A stretch of DNA of 64,000 bases from Comamonas testosteroni (GCF_030505195.1 NZ_CP129672.1:496001-560000), one strand, 5' to 3'; shown: positions 17,322 to 29,432, counted from the stretch's first letter. Numbers and translations: made by a program. Notes: generated from the letters alone by a model not told the origin.

Positions 17322-19780
17322 CAATGGCCTCCTTGAGTCAGTGGCATGACGGTGCCCCGCGGCGCAAGGTGCGCGGGGGCGGACGCGTTGCTATCTGCAG
17401 CCTGCAGCGGCAACGCACGTGCAAGACGGGCTGCGTTGGCGACGACCAGCAAGGAGCTCAGCGCCATGCCGAGCCCTGCCAGCCAGGCAGGCATCCAGCC
17501 CACAAGGGCCAGAGGAATAGAGATCGCGTTATAGGCTGCTGCCCAGCCCAGGTTCTGACGCACCACGGACAGGGTCCGTCGGGCCAGCAACAGGCTTTGC
17601 AACACTAACTCCAGGCTGTCTCCCAGTACCACGAAGTCTGCTCGCGATTGTGCCAGCGGCACTGCTTTACCAAAAGCAAAAGAGACATGCGCTCCGGCTA
17701 AAACTGGGCCGTCATTCAGGCCGTCGCCCACCATGGCCACCTTATGCCCTGCAGCCTGTGCCGCCTGCATGGCTGCCAGCTTGTCCTGCGGTTTGCAATC
17801 ACCCTGCGCCCGCTCTATGCCCAGTCTGGCGGCGACCGTACGCACTGCCGCAGAACGGTCTCCCGAGAGCAGTTGCACCGCCACACCTTGCTGCCTGAGG
17901 TCGGCAATGACCCGGGCCGCTTCGGGACGCACGTCCTCGCTCAGATGGAACTGCGCCAGGGGCAGCCAGCCACTTTGCAATTGTTCGGCCAGCATCACGC
18001 TCTGCCCTGGCTCATCCGGTGCCAACTCGGGCACGCCGCAATGCGCGGCCGAGCCCAGACGAAGATGACGGCGCAAAGCGGTATTGCTGCGCGCCTGCAC
18101 CCAGACATCGAGGCCGCTGCCGGCAACTTCCTGAACAGAGTCCAGCAGCCACCCGCTGGCAGGCACCTCGGCCACCTCGGCCGCCTGCGCCAGGGACCTG
18201 GAAGCGGGATGCATGGACTGACGCGCCAGCAAGGCGGCCAGCGCCAGCAGGTCATCAGTGTTTTGACCTTCGGCAGGTGTCAGCGCGCGCAGCACCAGGC
18301 CGTCGCGCGTCAGCGTCCCGGTCTTGTCGAACACCAACGTATCCACCGCAGCCAGCGCCTCCAGCCCCTGCAGATTGCGCACCAGCACGCCGCTGCGCGC
18401 CAGGGTGCCGGCCGCCGTCAGCATGGCCACGGGCGTTGCCAGAGAAAGCGCACAGGGGCAGGTGACGATGAGCACGGCCACGGCCACCATCATGGCTTTG
18501 CCCGGATCGGCAGGCCACCACCAGATGGCCGCAGCCAGCGCCGCCAGCAGCACCACGACAAGGAAAGGACGGGCCACCCTGTCGGCCAGCTGGGCCAGTG
18601 TTGGCTTTTGCAGCGAAGCGCTTTCCATCAGATTCACGATCTGCGCAAAGCGGGTGCCCTCACCCACGCTGTCCACTCTCACATCGACAACACTGTCCAG
18701 GTTGTAGCTGCCGGCGGTGACTGCATCGCCCTGCGCACGCAAAACAGGCGTGGATTCGCCTGTCAGAAGTGCCTCATCGGCATGGGTGGTACCGCGCAGA
18801 ATCCGGCCGTCTGCGGGAAAAGCCTCGCCCGTGAGCACGCGCACCACATCGCCCACGCGCAACCGGCGTGTGGCCACGCGCTCGAACTCGCCTGTGTCAG
18901 GCTGCTGACGCAGCACCGAATCCGGCAGCCGGTTCATCACGGCTTCCAATGCACCGGCCGTGCGGTCGCGCAGGCGCAGCTCCAGCCAGCGCCCTGTGAG
19001 CAGGAAGAAGACAAACATGGTCAGCGAGTCGAAGAAGACTTCCTGACCGAAGGGACCGGAGGGATCAAAAGTGCCCAGCGTGCTGATGACAAAGGCGATG
19101 AACATGCCCAGGGCCACAGGCAGGTCCATGCTCACGCGGCGCTGGGTGATGTCCTTGAGCGCGCTCTTGAAGAAAGGGCCGCAGCAAAACAGCACCACAG
19201 GCAGAGAAATCACCCAGGATGCCCAGCGCAGCAAGGTCTCCATCTCCAGCGACAGATCACCGGGGCGCGCCGTATAGGCAGGCCATGCGTACATCATCAC
19301 CTGCATCATGCACAGGCCGGCCACCAGCCAGCGCCACAGGGCGCGGCGCGTCTCGGCCTGGCGCAGCTCACGCGCAAACGCGTCGCGCGCGGGCAAGGCC
19401 CGGTAGCCGGCACGCGATATGGCCTCCATCCATTGCGATGGAAGCACCAGGGCGGGACGCCACTCGACACGGGCTCGGCGCGTTGCGGCACTGACTTCGG
19501 CGGCCTGCACTCCGGGGACAGCCCGAAGCGCCTCCTCGATGGTCAGCGCGCACGCAGCACAGTGCATGCCCTCCAGAACCACGAAGGAATCCCACACCGG
19601 GGACTCGGTTGCGTTCTCGGAGATTGGAGCCTTGGGGCTCTGGCCGGCGGGGCGACCAAACGAGCTCCATTCTTGCGGATCGTCCAGCAGATGACTGTGC
19701 ATCTGGGACAAGTTCAGGAAACCGGTGTCAGCAACAGCAGGCTCTGCCGCGGAAGGCTGGACAGTAGTGTGTTGGGACAT
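17321..19780 (-). CDS. ccoI: Copper-translocating P1B-type ATPase for cbb3 oxidase assembly
   Basis: 819 residues. The heavy-metal-associated domain has GMHCAAC (C74, C77). Eight membrane helices carry the ion-selectivity motif CPC at 441-443. The phosphorylation site is DKTGTLT (Asp at 485) and the hinge is GDGLNDGPVL. The CcoI/FixI class exports Cu(I) slowly to supply the periplasmic oxidase assembly path, unlike the detoxifying CopA class; this assignment rests on the ccoS and ccoN linkage. An FNR-type box lies 35-48 bases upstream in the gap shared with usp. Confidence 0.94.
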   Translation of the reverse strand: MSQHTTVQPSAAEPAVADTGFLNLSQMHSHLLDDPQEWSSFGRPAGQSPKAPISENATESPVWDSFVVLEGMHCAACALTIEEALRAVPGVQAAEVSAATRRARVEWRPALVLPSQWMEAISRAGYRALPARDAFARELRQAETRRALWRWLVAGLCMMQVMMYAWPAYTARPGDLSLEMETLLRWASWVISLPVVLFCCGPFFKSALKDITQRRVSMDLPVALGMFIAFVISTLGTFDPSGPFGQEVFFDSLTMFVFFLLTGRWLELRLRDRTAGALEAVMNRLPDSVLRQQPDTGEFERVATRRLRVGDVVRVLTGEAFPADGRILRGTTHADEALLTGESTPVLRAQGDAVTAGSYNLDSVVDVRVDSVGEGTRFAQIVNLMESASLQKPTLAQLADRVARPFLVVVLLAALAAAIWWWPADPGKAMMVAVAVLIVTCPCALSLATPVAMLTAAGTLARSGVLVRNLQGLEALAAVDTLVFDKTGTLTRDGLVLRALTPAEGQNTDDLLALAALLARQSMHPASRSLAQAAEVAEVPASGWLLDSVQEVAGSGLDVWVQARSNTALRRHLRLGSAAHCGVPELAPDEPGQSVMLAEQLQSGWLPLAQFHLSEDVRPEAARVIADLRQQGVAVQLLSGDRSAAVRTVAARLGIERAQGDCKPQDKLAAMQAAQAAGHKVAMVGDGLNDGPVLAGAHVSFAFGKAVPLAQSRADFVVLGDSLELVLQSLLLARRTLSVVRQNLGWAAAYNAISIPLALVGWMPAWLAGLGMALSSLLVVANAARLARALPLQAADSNASAPAHLAPRGTVMPLTQGGH

Positions 19781-19814
19781 GTTTCAAGCGTAACTACGCC
19801 AGATGATACCCACC

Positions 19815-19828
19815 TTGACATTAATCAA
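19815..19828. promoter_or_regulatory. FNR box in the divergent ccoI/usp gap, one mismatch
   Basis: TTGACATTAATCAA matches TTGAT-N4-ATCAA at nine of ten fixed bases. It is 35-48 bases upstream of ccoI (minus strand) and 63-76 bases upstream of the universal stress gene (plus strand), so one site could activate both. Confidence 0.8.
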
Positions 19829-19890
19829 CCGTTAACTGCCCAATCGACATATGCTTGTATTCACAACGCCTGCAACCTAAGGAGAAAGCT

Positions 19891-20334
19891 ATGTACAACC
19901 GCATTTTGATTGCTACCGACGGCACCGAACTCTCGGACAAGGCTGTGCATGCAGGCCTGGATCTGGCCGCCTTGTGCGGCGCCAGCGTGATTGCGCTCAA
20001 GGTTGTCTCGCACTATCCGCGCAGCTACCTGGAAGGCAGCGACTTGCTGGACATCAAGGAAGCCAAGCGCATTGAAGAGCAATGGACCACTCAGGCCCAG
20101 ACCCTGCTGAACGGCGTCAAAGCCTTTGGCCATGAGCGCAAGGTCAATGTCACCACCGAAATCGCCCACTCCGACCTGGTGGCCGAGTCGATTGTGGAGA
20201 TGGCCAAAAAGCATGACTGCGACCTGATAGTCATGGCTTCGCACGGTCGCAAGGGTCTGCAGCGCCTGCTGCTGGGCAGCGAAACCCAGCATGTGCTGAC
20301 GCACTCACACGTGCCGGTGCTGGTGCTGCGCTGA
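19891..20334 (+). CDS. Universal stress protein, UspA family
   Basis: 147 residues. It starts MYNRILIATDGTELSDKAVH and ends in the ATP-binding loop MASHGRKGLQRLLLGSETQH followed by SHVPVLVLR, which marks the ATP-binding subclass of Usp proteins. The ATG at 19891 has a strong AAGGAG site and replaces a longer open frame upstream. The FNR-type box in the shared promoter predicts expression with loss of oxygen, as known for Anr-controlled Usp proteins in Pseudomonas. The cellular role (survival under oxygen or energy limitation) is inferred from family. Confidence 0.93.
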   Translation: MYNRILIATDGTELSDKAVHAGLDLAALCGASVIALKVVSHYPRSYLEGSDLLDIKEAKRIEEQWTTQAQTLLNGVKAFGHERKVNVTTEIAHSDLVAESIVEMAKKHDCDLIVMASHGRKGLQRLLLGSETQHVLTHSHVPVLVLR

Positions 20335-20340
20335 TTGACT

Positions 20341-20450
20341 CCCCCTGAGCCGCTTCGCGGCTTCCACGGAAGGGGATGGCATCTGCACGGGGGGATGACC
20401 CTCGCCGAGCACCCCTTGCGGGGCTCGCCCTGATATCCAGTGCGCATGCC
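20341..20450. repeat. GC-rich intergenic repeat with two hairpins
   Basis: Contains the hairpin AGCCGC-TTC-GCGGCT at 20348-20362 and a second one at 20407-20426 (GAGC-A-CCCC / GGGGCTC). The style matches the short dispersed intergenic repeats of Comamonadaceae genomes. No gene is supported in the 330 bases between usp and the malonate ligase gene. Confidence 0.5.
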
Positions 20451-20484
20451 GCTCGGAGGCCGCCGTTTGCCACTCACAAATTAA

Positions 20485-20516
20485 AAGCAGCTTGCGTACA
20501 AGCTGCTTTATTTTTA
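20485..20516. terminator. Bidirectional terminator between usp and matB-like gene
   Basis: A perfect 11 bp stem AAAGCAGCTTG / CAAGCTGCTTT with a 4-base loop, followed by TATTTTT on + and TTTAATTT on -. The two flanking genes converge on it. Confidence 0.85.
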
Positions 20517-20664
20517 GGCCGATTCGATGCTGAATTCGGCTTCTAGACTGCGTAAACAGCTCACTTTTCAGGAGTCAAGTCAAAAGACAAGCGCCTGAAA
20601 CGCAGCCAATAGTGCAGCCAAAAACCAACGCCTGGCGTCCGGCTGGAGACGCTCGGCAGCAGGT

Positions 20665-22227
<1,563 letters not shown>

Positions 22228-22380
22228 CGTGATGCTGTCGAACTCGACAACGGTGAAAGCAAAAGGTCCATGGCCATCATAGGCCCGGCCCTGGCCTGAC
22301 TGATGGCAGCAGGCACTGAAAAAACGCACTTCTTCAAATGGGGCGCCCGCAAAGGCCGCCCCGCAAAGCAGCCAGCGGGC

Positions 22381-23397
22381 TCAGGAGTCAATCTTCACAT
22401 TCGCCGCCTTGACCACATGGGCCCAGCGCTGGATCTCGCTTTGCACCATGGCTGCAAACTGCGGCTGGCTCAGCTGCCCATAGTCGGCGCCGTTCTTGGC
22501 CCAGGCAGCCTTGATGTCCTCGGCTGCTCCGATCCTGCGCACCTCGTCCAGCATCTGCTGCTGCACGGCAGTTGGCGTCCCCTTGGGCGCCCATAGTCCA
22601 TACCAGGTGGTGACGGTGAAGTCCGGCAGACCGCACTCGGCAGCGCTGGGCACATCGGGGAAGGCAGGGTTGCGCTTGGCACCCGCCACCATCAAGGCCT
22701 TGATGCGGCCACCCTTGATATGCTGGGCCGATGAGCCCAGGCCGTCGAACAGCATGTCCACATTGCCCGCTATCAGGTCCTGCAGTGCAGGGCCTGCACC
22801 TTTGTAGGGAATATGGGTGATCTGGGTCTTGGTCTGCAGCTTGAACAGCTCGCCCGCCAGATGGTGCGAGGAACCCGGCCCTGCCGAGGCATAGTTGTAC
22901 TTGCCGGGGTTGGCGCGCAGGTCCTGCACAAGGGCCTGCAAGCTGGCATGCGTCACCTTCTTGGGATTGACCACCACGACTTGTGGCACGCTGGCCAGCA
23001 GCGCCAGCGGGATGAAGTCACGCTCCAGGTCGTAATCGAGCTTGGGATAGACTGATGGCGCAATCACATGGTGGGTCCCACCCATGAAGAAGTTGTAGCC
23101 GTCTGGCGCGGACTTGGCCGCAATGCTGGCGCCCAGCGTGCCGCCCGCACCACCGCGGTTGTCTATCACCAGGGTCTTGCCCGAGGTCTTGGCGAACTGG
23201 GCAGAGAACGGTCTGGCAAAGGTGTCGGTGCCGCCGCCGGCAGGAAAAGGCACGATCAGGTTGACCGGCCTGCTCGGCCATTCCGATGCCTGGGCCAGGC
23301 CCGCCCAGCCCGATGCCCCTGCCGCCAAAAACACCCCCGTCGACCTAAGCAGCGTGCGCCGCTGCAAACCCACGCTCTTTGCCCAAGAATCCTGCAT
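22381..23397 (-). CDS. Bug-family tripartite tricarboxylate transporter substrate-binding protein
   Basis: 338 residues. The N-terminus has a Tat-like signal (LQRRTLLRSTGVFLAAGASG, cut after AQA). The mature part starts WPSRPVNLIVPFPAGGGTDT, the hallmark of Bug/TctC periplasmic receptors, with VIDNRGGAGG and PYKGAGPALQDLIAG further on. No cognate TctAB membrane genes are nearby, which is usual for Bug proteins. Its position between malonyl-CoA decarboxylase and malonate ligase suggests malonate as ligand. The ATG at 23397 is the one just before the signal peptide. Confidence 0.92.
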   Translation of the reverse strand: MQDSWAKSVGLQRRTLLRSTGVFLAAGASGWAGLAQASEWPSRPVNLIVPFPAGGGTDTFARPFSAQFAKTSGKTLVIDNRGGAGGTLGASIAAKSAPDGYNFFMGGTHHVIAPSVYPKLDYDLERDFIPLALLASVPQVVVVNPKKVTHASLQALVQDLRANPGKYNYASAGPGSSHHLAGELFKLQTKTQITHIPYKGAGPALQDLIAGNVDMLFDGLGSSAQHIKGGRIKALMVAGAKRNPAFPDVPSAAECGLPDFTVTTWYGLWAPKGTPTAVQQQMLDEVRRIGAAEDIKAAWAKNGADYGQLSQPQFAAMVQSEIQRWAHVVKAANVKIDS

Positions 23398-23509
23398 GCA
23401 TGTCTCCTCTGCGCGCCCGGTCAGCGGCATCGCTGCCGCCGGGCTTGTGGTTGGAAGACGCAGCAGCAAAAGCCGGCTCAGGCCGGGTGCAGCGCGAGTC
23501 GCGATGCAC

Positions 23510-24925
23510 TCAACCCTTGCACAGCGATTCGATCTCCGAGGAAACGGGAATCTTGCTCTGCGCCAACAGGCTGCGGTGCTTGTCCAGGCGCTTGAGGTCA
23601 TACAGATAGTTGACCATCAGCCCCATGGATTGCTTGAGCCCCTTGGACGACAGGTCTGCCGCCCAGTTCAGGCGCTCCACGCGCGCACCGTTGCCAAGGT
23701 GAAAGCGTGCCACGGCATCCAGCGGACGACCCTTGGCAGTTTCCCGACCCAGATAGCGCGCGGCGCAAAACATGGCGGCCTGACGCACCACCGATTTTTC
23801 CGGCAGCGAGCCGGGGTCGTCCAGCGCAGCCAGCAATTGCGCGGCACTCACTCCGCCGGCCACTTTTTCCAGAGCCGCCTTTTGCTTGTCGTCCAGCTCC
23901 GCCAGCGCCGCATCGCCGTTCTTGCTCAACCAGCTGCGCAGTCCCGGAATGGGCGACAGCGTGGCGAACTGCTTGAGCCTGGGGAACTCCTGCGTGAGCG
24001 TCTCCACCACATGCTTGATGAGCGAATCGCCGAAGCTCACGCCCTTGAGTCCGGTCTGGGTGTTGCTGATGGAGTAGAAGATGGCGGTATTGGCCTTGGC
24101 CAGATCGGCAGCCGCTGCGGCTTCGTCCAGCAGCGGAGCCATGCTGCCCGCCATCTTGTCCAGCAGTGCCACCTCCACAAAGATCAGCGGCACATTGGGC
24201 ATGCGCGGGTGAAAGAACCCATAGCAGCGGCGGTCGCTGTCGAGGCGATTTTTCAGATCGGCCCAGCTGCGGATATCGTGCACAGCCTCGTACTTGATCA
24301 GCTTTTCGAGCAGCGATGCGGGCGAATCCCAGTTCAGGCTCTTGAGCTCCAGCAAGGCCACATCGAACCAGCTGGAAAACAGATGCTCCAGCTCGGCGTC
24401 CAGCGCCACATAGTGCTGCTCGGCCTTGGGCAAAGCCAGCAGTTCGGCACGCATATCGACCAAAAAGCCCATGCCGCCCCTGGGCTGGGCAAAACGCTGC
24501 AGCAGCCGCGTGCGCGATGAAACCAGGGCGCGGCGCAGGCTCATCTCGGCCTCGCCGCGCTCCACATCGCTGCCCGCCTTGTCGTAGCGCTCGCGTGCCG
24601 CCTGCAAGGCCTTGGCATCGGGGCCGAACTTTTCGATCGCCAGCAGCCAGAAGTCCTTGCGTGCGGCCAGATCGGCATTGCCATACCACTCCATCAGCAC
24701 CTGCGCGTGACGGCCGCCTTCCACGTCGCTGAGCGCGGTATCGGCCACCTGCTGCATGTCCTGCAGCAAGCGACGCAGCTCGCGCGGCGACAGCGCCTCC
24801 TCCCCACGACGCAAGGTGGCCTCCAGGCGTTGCGCCAGCGGGCGATGCCGGCCGTCGCCCTTCTCGCCCTCAGCACCACGCACCCACAGCTTGGTTTGCT
24901 CAATCCACTCGGCTGCCCAACCCAT
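23510..24925 (-). CDS. Malonyl-CoA decarboxylase
   Basis: 471 residues of the MCD family (MatA-type). An N-terminal helical domain precedes the GNAT-like catalytic domain. Conserved stretches are RCYGFFHPRMPNVPLIFVEV, SISNTQTGLKGVSFG and FHLGNGARVERLNWAADLS, the latter two carrying the proposed catalytic Ser and His regions. It converts malonyl-CoA to acetyl-CoA and CO2. Two ATG codons lie together; AAGGAG is six bases before the second (24925) and touches the first, so the second is the likely start. With the Bug and ligase genes it makes a three-gene malonate catabolism unit. Confidence 0.94.
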   Translation of the reverse strand: MGWAAEWIEQTKLWVRGAEGEKGDGRHRPLAQRLEATLRRGEEALSPRELRRLLQDMQQVADTALSDVEGGRHAQVLMEWYGNADLAARKDFWLLAIEKFGPDAKALQAARERYDKAGSDVERGEAEMSLRRALVSSRTRLLQRFAQPRGGMGFLVDMRAELLALPKAEQHYVALDAELEHLFSSWFDVALLELKSLNWDSPASLLEKLIKYEAVHDIRSWADLKNRLDSDRRCYGFFHPRMPNVPLIFVEVALLDKMAGSMAPLLDEAAAAADLAKANTAIFYSISNTQTGLKGVSFGDSLIKHVVETLTQEFPRLKQFATLSPIPGLRSWLSKNGDAALAELDDKQKAALEKVAGGVSAAQLLAALDDPGSLPEKSVVRQAAMFCAARYLGRETAKGRPLDAVARFHLGNGARVERLNWAADLSSKGLKQSMGLMVNYLYDLKRLDKHRSLLAQSKIPVSSEIESLCKG

Positions 24926-25038
24926 ATGCATCTCCTTGTTCCAGCACCATCATGCTCTCATTGAAGAAGCAGATACCGCAATTGCAGTAACGCTTTCAGC
25001 CATTATGTGTAGTTTTTCCACCTCGCACACCGCACCAT

Positions 25039-25067
25039 GAAAAACGCAGACCGAAGTCTGCGTTTTT
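25039..25067. terminator. Bidirectional terminator between lgt and the malonate operon promoter
   Basis: AAAACGCAGAC, a short loop, then GTCTGCGTTTTT. Symmetric A and T flanks let it act both ways; it lies 15 bases past the lgt stop on the minus strand. Confidence 0.85.
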
Positions 25068-25081
25068 CGAGGATCTGGCCT

Positions 25082-25915
25082 TCAAGCCATGGTTCGCTGA
25101 ACCTCGTAGGCCTGGCGCTTGCCGCACCACACCCACATGAGGACACCCGCCACGATCATGGGAATGCACAGCCACTGCCCCATGCTCATGCCCAAAGACA
25201 GAATGCCCAGGAAGTCGTCGGGCTCGCGGAAGTACTCTGCAATGAAGCGGAAGGCCCCATAGCCGATCAGAAATACCGCCGAGACCTGGCCGGGCTTGTG
25301 CTCCTTGCGCGCGTACAGCCACAGGATGAAAAACAGCAGCAGCCCTTCCATCAGAAATTGATAGATCTGCGAGGGATGACGCGGCAGCATGGAGCCGCTT
25401 TGCGGGAACACCATGGCCCAGGGCAGATCGGCACTCGCAAAACGTCCCCAGAGTTCGCCGTTGATGAAGTTGCCGATCCGACCCGCAGCCAGCCCTGTGG
25501 GCACACAAGGCGCCACAAAATCTGCGACTTCCAGCCAGTTGCGCTTGCGCGAGCGCGCAAACCAGATCATGGAGCCGATGACGCCCAGCAGGCCGCCGTG
25601 AAAGCTCATGCCGCCCTGCCAGACGGCAAGAATCTCCAGCGGATGCGAGAGGTAGTAGCCAGGCTTGTAGAACAGGCAGTAGCCGATGCGCCCGCCCACG
25701 ACCACGCCCAGCACGCCGAGGAAGAGAATGTCCTCCACATCCTTGCGCGACCAGGCACGCTCGCCCGTCATGTATTTGAATGGAGGATGGTGCAGTCGGC
25801 GCGTGCCCAGAAACAGGAACAGACCAAAGGCCACCAGATAGGTTATGCCATACCAGTGCACGGCCAGCGGGCCAATCTGCACGGCTACAGGATCAATGTG
25901 CGGATACATCAGCAT
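25082..25915 (-). CDS. lgt: Phosphatidylglycerol-prolipoprotein diacylglyceryl transferase
   Basis: About 277 residues with seven membrane helices. The Lgt signature is visible as [16 protein letters not shown], with [13 protein letters not shown] upstream. The enzyme adds diacylglycerol to the lipobox Cys of prolipoproteins in the inner membrane. The open frame continues far upstream, but the family N-terminus [21 protein letters not shown] fixes the start at 25915 or within a few codons (ATGs at 25924 and 25909 are alternatives); none has a good ribosome binding site. Confidence 0.94.
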   Translation of the reverse strand: MLMYPHIDPVAVQIGPLAVHWYGITYLVAFGLFLFLGTRRLHHPPFKYMTGERAWSRKDVEDILFLGVLGVVVGGRIGYCLFYKPGYYLSHPLEILAVWQGGMSFHGGLLGVIGSMIWFARSRKRNWLEVADFVAPCVPTGLAAGRIGNFINGELWGRFASADLPWAMVFPQSGSMLPRHPSQIYQFLMEGLLLFFILWLYARKEHKPGQVSAVFLIGYGAFRFIAEYFREPDDFLGILSLGMSMGQWLCIPMIVAGVLMWVWCGKRQAYEVQRTMA

Positions 25916-26069
25916 GTCAGGCATTGTGCCGCAGGCCGATGACGTTTCTGCAAAACTGCATGCACCAAGAACGCTGCAAGGCCTCATTCGTCGATCCAAA
26001 GACCTCAGAGACGCCCAACCACGGCCTGGATGACTGCGGCATCGGGCACCGGCAGTCCCATGTGAAGCG

Positions 26070-27077
26070 TCAATGCGGCTTGTCCGCCGCCAGACCCTGC
26101 TCGCGCACGGTCTGGCGCACGACCCTGGCGGCCTCATCCATCATGGTGCTCAAGCGCTGCGGTGCGCCGCCCAATACATGCACGCCCATGGCCTGCAACC
26201 GCTCCTGCACTGCAGGCTCCTGCAGGGCCGCGTTGGCTGCGCCGTTGAGCCTGGTCACGACGGCCTGAGGCGTTCCTGCCGGCGCAACGATACCGAACCA
26301 GGTGATGGCCAGATCGTTGAGCACAGGGTGACCCAGCTCCCTGAACGTAGGCACCTGCGGCAGGGCCGGCAGGCGCTCCTGCGCGGCCACGGCGAACGCC
26401 ATCAGGCGGCCCGCAGCCACATGCGCTGCCGACGAAGGGTATTGATCGCTGAGCACCTGGGTCTCGCCCGACAGTGCGCCGCTGATCACCGGCCCCTGCC
26501 CCTTGTAGGGAATGTGGTGCAACTTGAGCTTGAGATCGGCATTGAGGCGTTCGGCAATCAGATGCCCGATGGAGCCCACTCCGGCCGATCCGATATTGAA
26601 CTGACCCGGCTTGCTGCGCGCAACGGTGAGGAACTGGGCGTAGTTCTGTACACCCATATTCGGATGCACAGAGAACACCGACGGAATGGACGCCAGTGCA
26701 ACCACCGGTACAAAGGCCTTGGCAGGATCTATGCGTGCCGACTGGGGCAGCATGATGGGATTGACCACCAGCGTGCTGATGGTGCCCAGGCCGATCGTGT
26801 AGCCGTCAGGAGCCGCATTGGCCACGGCCTCGGCCCCGATGAAGCCGCTGGCGCCGGAGCGGTTGTCGACCACCACGGGCTGGCCCAGAGTCGTGTGCAT
26901 GGCATCGGCAACCAGGCGCGCCACGATATCGGTAGAGCCTCCGGGCGTGAAAGGAACCACCAGACGCACGGGACGCTGCGGATAACGCCCTTCTGCAGCC
27001 TGCGCCGTCAATGCCCCCAGCAAGGCCAGCAGCCCTGCGGTCTTGAACAAGAAGGAGGGGCGAACAGCGAAAGACAT
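26070..27077 (-). CDS. Bug-family periplasmic substrate-binding protein
   Basis: 335 residues. The signal peptide [19 protein letters not shown] is followed by [20 protein letters not shown], then [10 protein letters not shown] and [11 protein letters not shown], all typical of the Bug/TctC family. The start at 27077 (MSFAVRPS) has GGAAAG upstream. It lies between lgt and ilvD, with a terminator hairpin separating it from ilvD, so it is probably a single gene. Ligand unknown. Confidence 0.9.
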   Translation of the reverse strand: MSFAVRPSFLFKTAGLLALLGALTAQAAEGRYPQRPVRLVVPFTPGGSTDIVARLVADAMHTTLGQPVVVDNRSGASGFIGAEAVANAAPDGYTIGLGTISTLVVNPIMLPQSARIDPAKAFVPVVALASIPSVFSVHPNMGVQNYAQFLTVARSKPGQFNIGSAGVGSIGHLIAERLNADLKLKLHHIPYKGQGPVISGALSGETQVLSDQYPSSAAHVAAGRLMAFAVAAQERLPALPQVPTFRELGHPVLNDLAITWFGIVAPAGTPQAVVTRLNGAANAALQEPAVQERLQAMGVHVLGGAPQRLSTMMDEAARVVRQTVREQGLAADKPH

Positions 27078-27101
27078 GGAGATCACTTTCCGGCAAGACC
27101 A

Positions 27102-27136
27102 TAAAAACAGCCGCGCGACTTGCATCGAGCGGCTGT
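27102..27136 (-). terminator. Rho-independent terminator after ilvD
   Basis: On the minus strand the 8 bp arms ACAGCCGC / GCGGCTGT flank a 14-base loop and are followed by TTTTAT. It lies about 57 bases past the ilvD stop and ahead of the Bug gene. Confidence 0.65.
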
Positions 27137-27192
27137 GCGATTGTCCGTCAGCACGGGAGTCCGCACTGACGAAATGACGAAACAAACGTAAC

Positions 27193-29052
27193 TTAGTCGT
27201 CGAGCAGCGACAGGTCGCGCACGGCGCCGGTGTCGGCGCTGGTCACCAGCTTGGCGTAGGCCTTGAGGGCAGCCGAAATCTTGCGGGGACGCGCCTGGGC
27301 AGGCTTCCAGCCCTTGGCATTCTGCGCTTCACGGCGGCGGGCCAGCTCTTCGTCGCTGACCAGCATGTTGATGCTGCGGTTGGGAATGTCGATGCGGATG
27401 ATGTCGCCGTTCTGCACCAGACCGATCGCGCCGCCGGCTGCCGCCTCTGGAGAGCAGTGACCGATGGACAGGCCGGAGGTACCGCCCGAGAAGCGGCCGT
27501 CCGTCAGCAGCGCGCACGCCTTGCCCAGACCCTTGGACTTGATGTAGCTGGTGGGGTAGAGCATTTCCTGCATGCCGGGGCCGCCCTTGGGGCCTTCGTA
27601 GCGCACGATGACCACATCGCCGGCCTTGACCTTGTCGGCCAGGATGTTGGCCACGGCCTCGTCCTGCGACTCGACCACATGGGCCGGGCCTTCGAACACC
27701 AGGATCGACTCGTCCACGCCCGCGGACTTCACCACGCAGCCGTCCAGCGCAATGTTGCCGCGCAGTACGGCCAGGCCGCCTTCCTTGCTGAAAGCGTGCT
27801 CGTAGCTGCGGATGCAGCCTTCGGCACGGTCCACATCCAGGCTGGGCCAGCGGGTGTTCTGGCTGAACGCCACCTGCGTGGGAATGCCGGCCGGGCCGGC
27901 CATATAGAAGTGGCGCACGGCCTCATCCTGCGTGCGCATGATGTCCCACTGCTCCAGCGCATCCTTCATGGTCTTGGCGTGCACCGTGGGCACATCGGTG
28001 TGCAGCTTGCCGGCGCGGTCCAGCTCGCCCAGGATGGCCATGATGCCGCCGGCGCGGTGCACATCTTCGATGTGGTACTTGGGCGTGTTGGGCGCCACCT
28101 TGCACAGCTGAGGCACGACGCGCGAGAGGCGGTCGATGTCGGCCATGGTGAAATCGATACCCGCTTCCTGGGCGATGGCCAGCAAGTGCAGGATGGTATT
28201 GGTGGAGCCGCCCATGGCGATGTCCAGCGTGATGCAGTTCTCGAACGCCTTGAAGCCCACGGAGCGCGGCAGCACGCTGTCGTTGTCGTTCTCGTAATAG
28301 TCGCGGGCCAGCTCGACGATGCGGCGGCCTGCGCGCAGGAACAGCTCTTCGCGGTCGGCATGCGTGGCCACCACGGTGCCGTTGCCGGGCAGGGACAGTC
28401 CCAGCGCTTCGGTCAGGCAGTTCATCGAATTGGCGGTGAACATGCCCGAGCAGGAACCGCAGGTCGGACAGGCGGAGCGTTCCACCTCGGCCACTTCGGC
28501 GTCGGAATAGCGCTGATCGGCCGCGATCACCATGGCATCCACCAGGTCCAGCTTCTTGAACTCGATGGTCTTGGTTTCGGGGTTGGCCAGCCGGGTCTTG
28601 CCGGCTTCCATGGGGCCGCCGGAAACAAAGATCACCGGAATGTTCAGGCGCATCGCGGCCATCAACATGCCGGGGGTGATCTTGTCGCAGTTGGAGATGC
28701 ACACCAGCGCATCGGCGCAGTGAGCATTGACCATGTACTCGACCGAGTCCGCGATCAGGTCGCGACTGGGCAGCGAATACAGCATGCCGTCATGGCCCAT
28801 GGCGATGCCATCGTCCACGGCGATGGTGTTGAACTCCTTGGCCACACCGCCGGCCGCCTCGATCTCGCGCGCGACCAGTTGCCCCAGATCCTTCAGGTGC
28901 ACATGGCCGGGCACGAACTGGGTGAAGGAGTTGGCAATCGCAATGATGGGCTTGTCAAAATCGCCATCTTTCATGCCGGTGGCACGCCACAGGGCGCGCG
29001 CACCGGCCATGTTGCGGCCGCCAGTGGAGGTTTTGGAACGGTATGCGGGCAT
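27193..29052 (-). CDS. ilvD: Dihydroxy-acid dehydratase
   Basis: 619 residues, normal for the long (E. coli-like) IlvD class. Fe-S ligand regions are [19 protein letters not shown] and [19 protein letters not shown]. The C-terminal [15 protein letters not shown] holds the conserved substrate-binding motif. It dehydrates 2,3-dihydroxyisovalerate and its methyl homologue in branched-chain amino-acid synthesis. Start at ATG 29052 ([20 protein letters not shown]), the normal family N-terminus. Confidence 0.97.
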   Translation of the reverse strand: MPAYRSKTSTGGRNMAGARALWRATGMKDGDFDKPIIAIANSFTQFVPGHVHLKDLGQLVAREIEAAGGVAKEFNTIAVDDGIAMGHDGMLYSLPSRDLIADSVEYMVNAHCADALVCISNCDKITPGMLMAAMRLNIPVIFVSGGPMEAGKTRLANPETKTIEFKKLDLVDAMVIAADQRYSDAEVAEVERSACPTCGSCSGMFTANSMNCLTEALGLSLPGNGTVVATHADREELFLRAGRRIVELARDYYENDNDSVLPRSVGFKAFENCITLDIAMGGSTNTILHLLAIAQEAGIDFTMADIDRLSRVVPQLCKVAPNTPKYHIEDVHRAGGIMAILGELDRAGKLHTDVPTVHAKTMKDALEQWDIMRTQDEAVRHFYMAGPAGIPTQVAFSQNTRWPSLDVDRAEGCIRSYEHAFSKEGGLAVLRGNIALDGCVVKSAGVDESILVFEGPAHVVESQDEAVANILADKVKAGDVVIVRYEGPKGGPGMQEMLYPTSYIKSKGLGKACALLTDGRFSGGTSGLSIGHCSPEAAAGGAIGLVQNGDIIRIDIPNRSINMLVSDEELARRREAQNAKGWKPAQARPRKISAALKAYAKLVTSADTGAVRDLSLLDD

Positions 29053-29192
29053 GGGATTCGCTATAAGACGTTATCGGGAAATGATTCTTTGGATTATGGC
29101 CCAGCACTGCAAGGCAGCGATGCCTAGCCCATGGCGGGCTGTCAGGCAAAACAATCGCAAGACATCGTCAATCACGATGCCTGATTCGCTGC

Positions 29193-29432
29193 TCAACGAC
29201 GTCGCTGACCCGGTGCCATGGCTTGCTTGTGACGTTCGATACGCTCTTTCTTGCGCTGATCCATCTTCTGCACGGCCTTGCGCTTGGTATAGCCGGAAGC
29301 ATCGGCCCAGGCCCACCAGGCGGCAGCCGCGCCATAAACGGCCAGAATCGGCCACCAGCCCCAGCCTGCGACAGGCCCGATCTCTACGAGCTTGAGCACA
29401 GACAACACGATCGCCAAACCTAACAGATACAT
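29193..29432 (-). CDS. Small Trp-rich membrane protein
   Basis: 79 residues starting MYLLGLAIVLSVLKLVEIGP, two membrane segments, and six Trp in about 20 residues (GWGWWPI and AAWWAWADASGYTKRKA). A basic C-terminal tail (KMDQRKKERIERHKQAM) follows. It matches a small family of Trp-rich proteins known mainly from Betaproteobacteria, with no assigned function. The ATG at 29432 has AAGGGGA upstream, deciding it over a longer frame. It is divergent from the cytochrome c gene. Confidence 0.85.
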   Translation of the reverse strand: MYLLGLAIVLSVLKLVEIGPVAGWGWWPILAVYGAAAAWWAWADASGYTKRKAVQKMDQRKKERIERHKQAMAPGQRRR

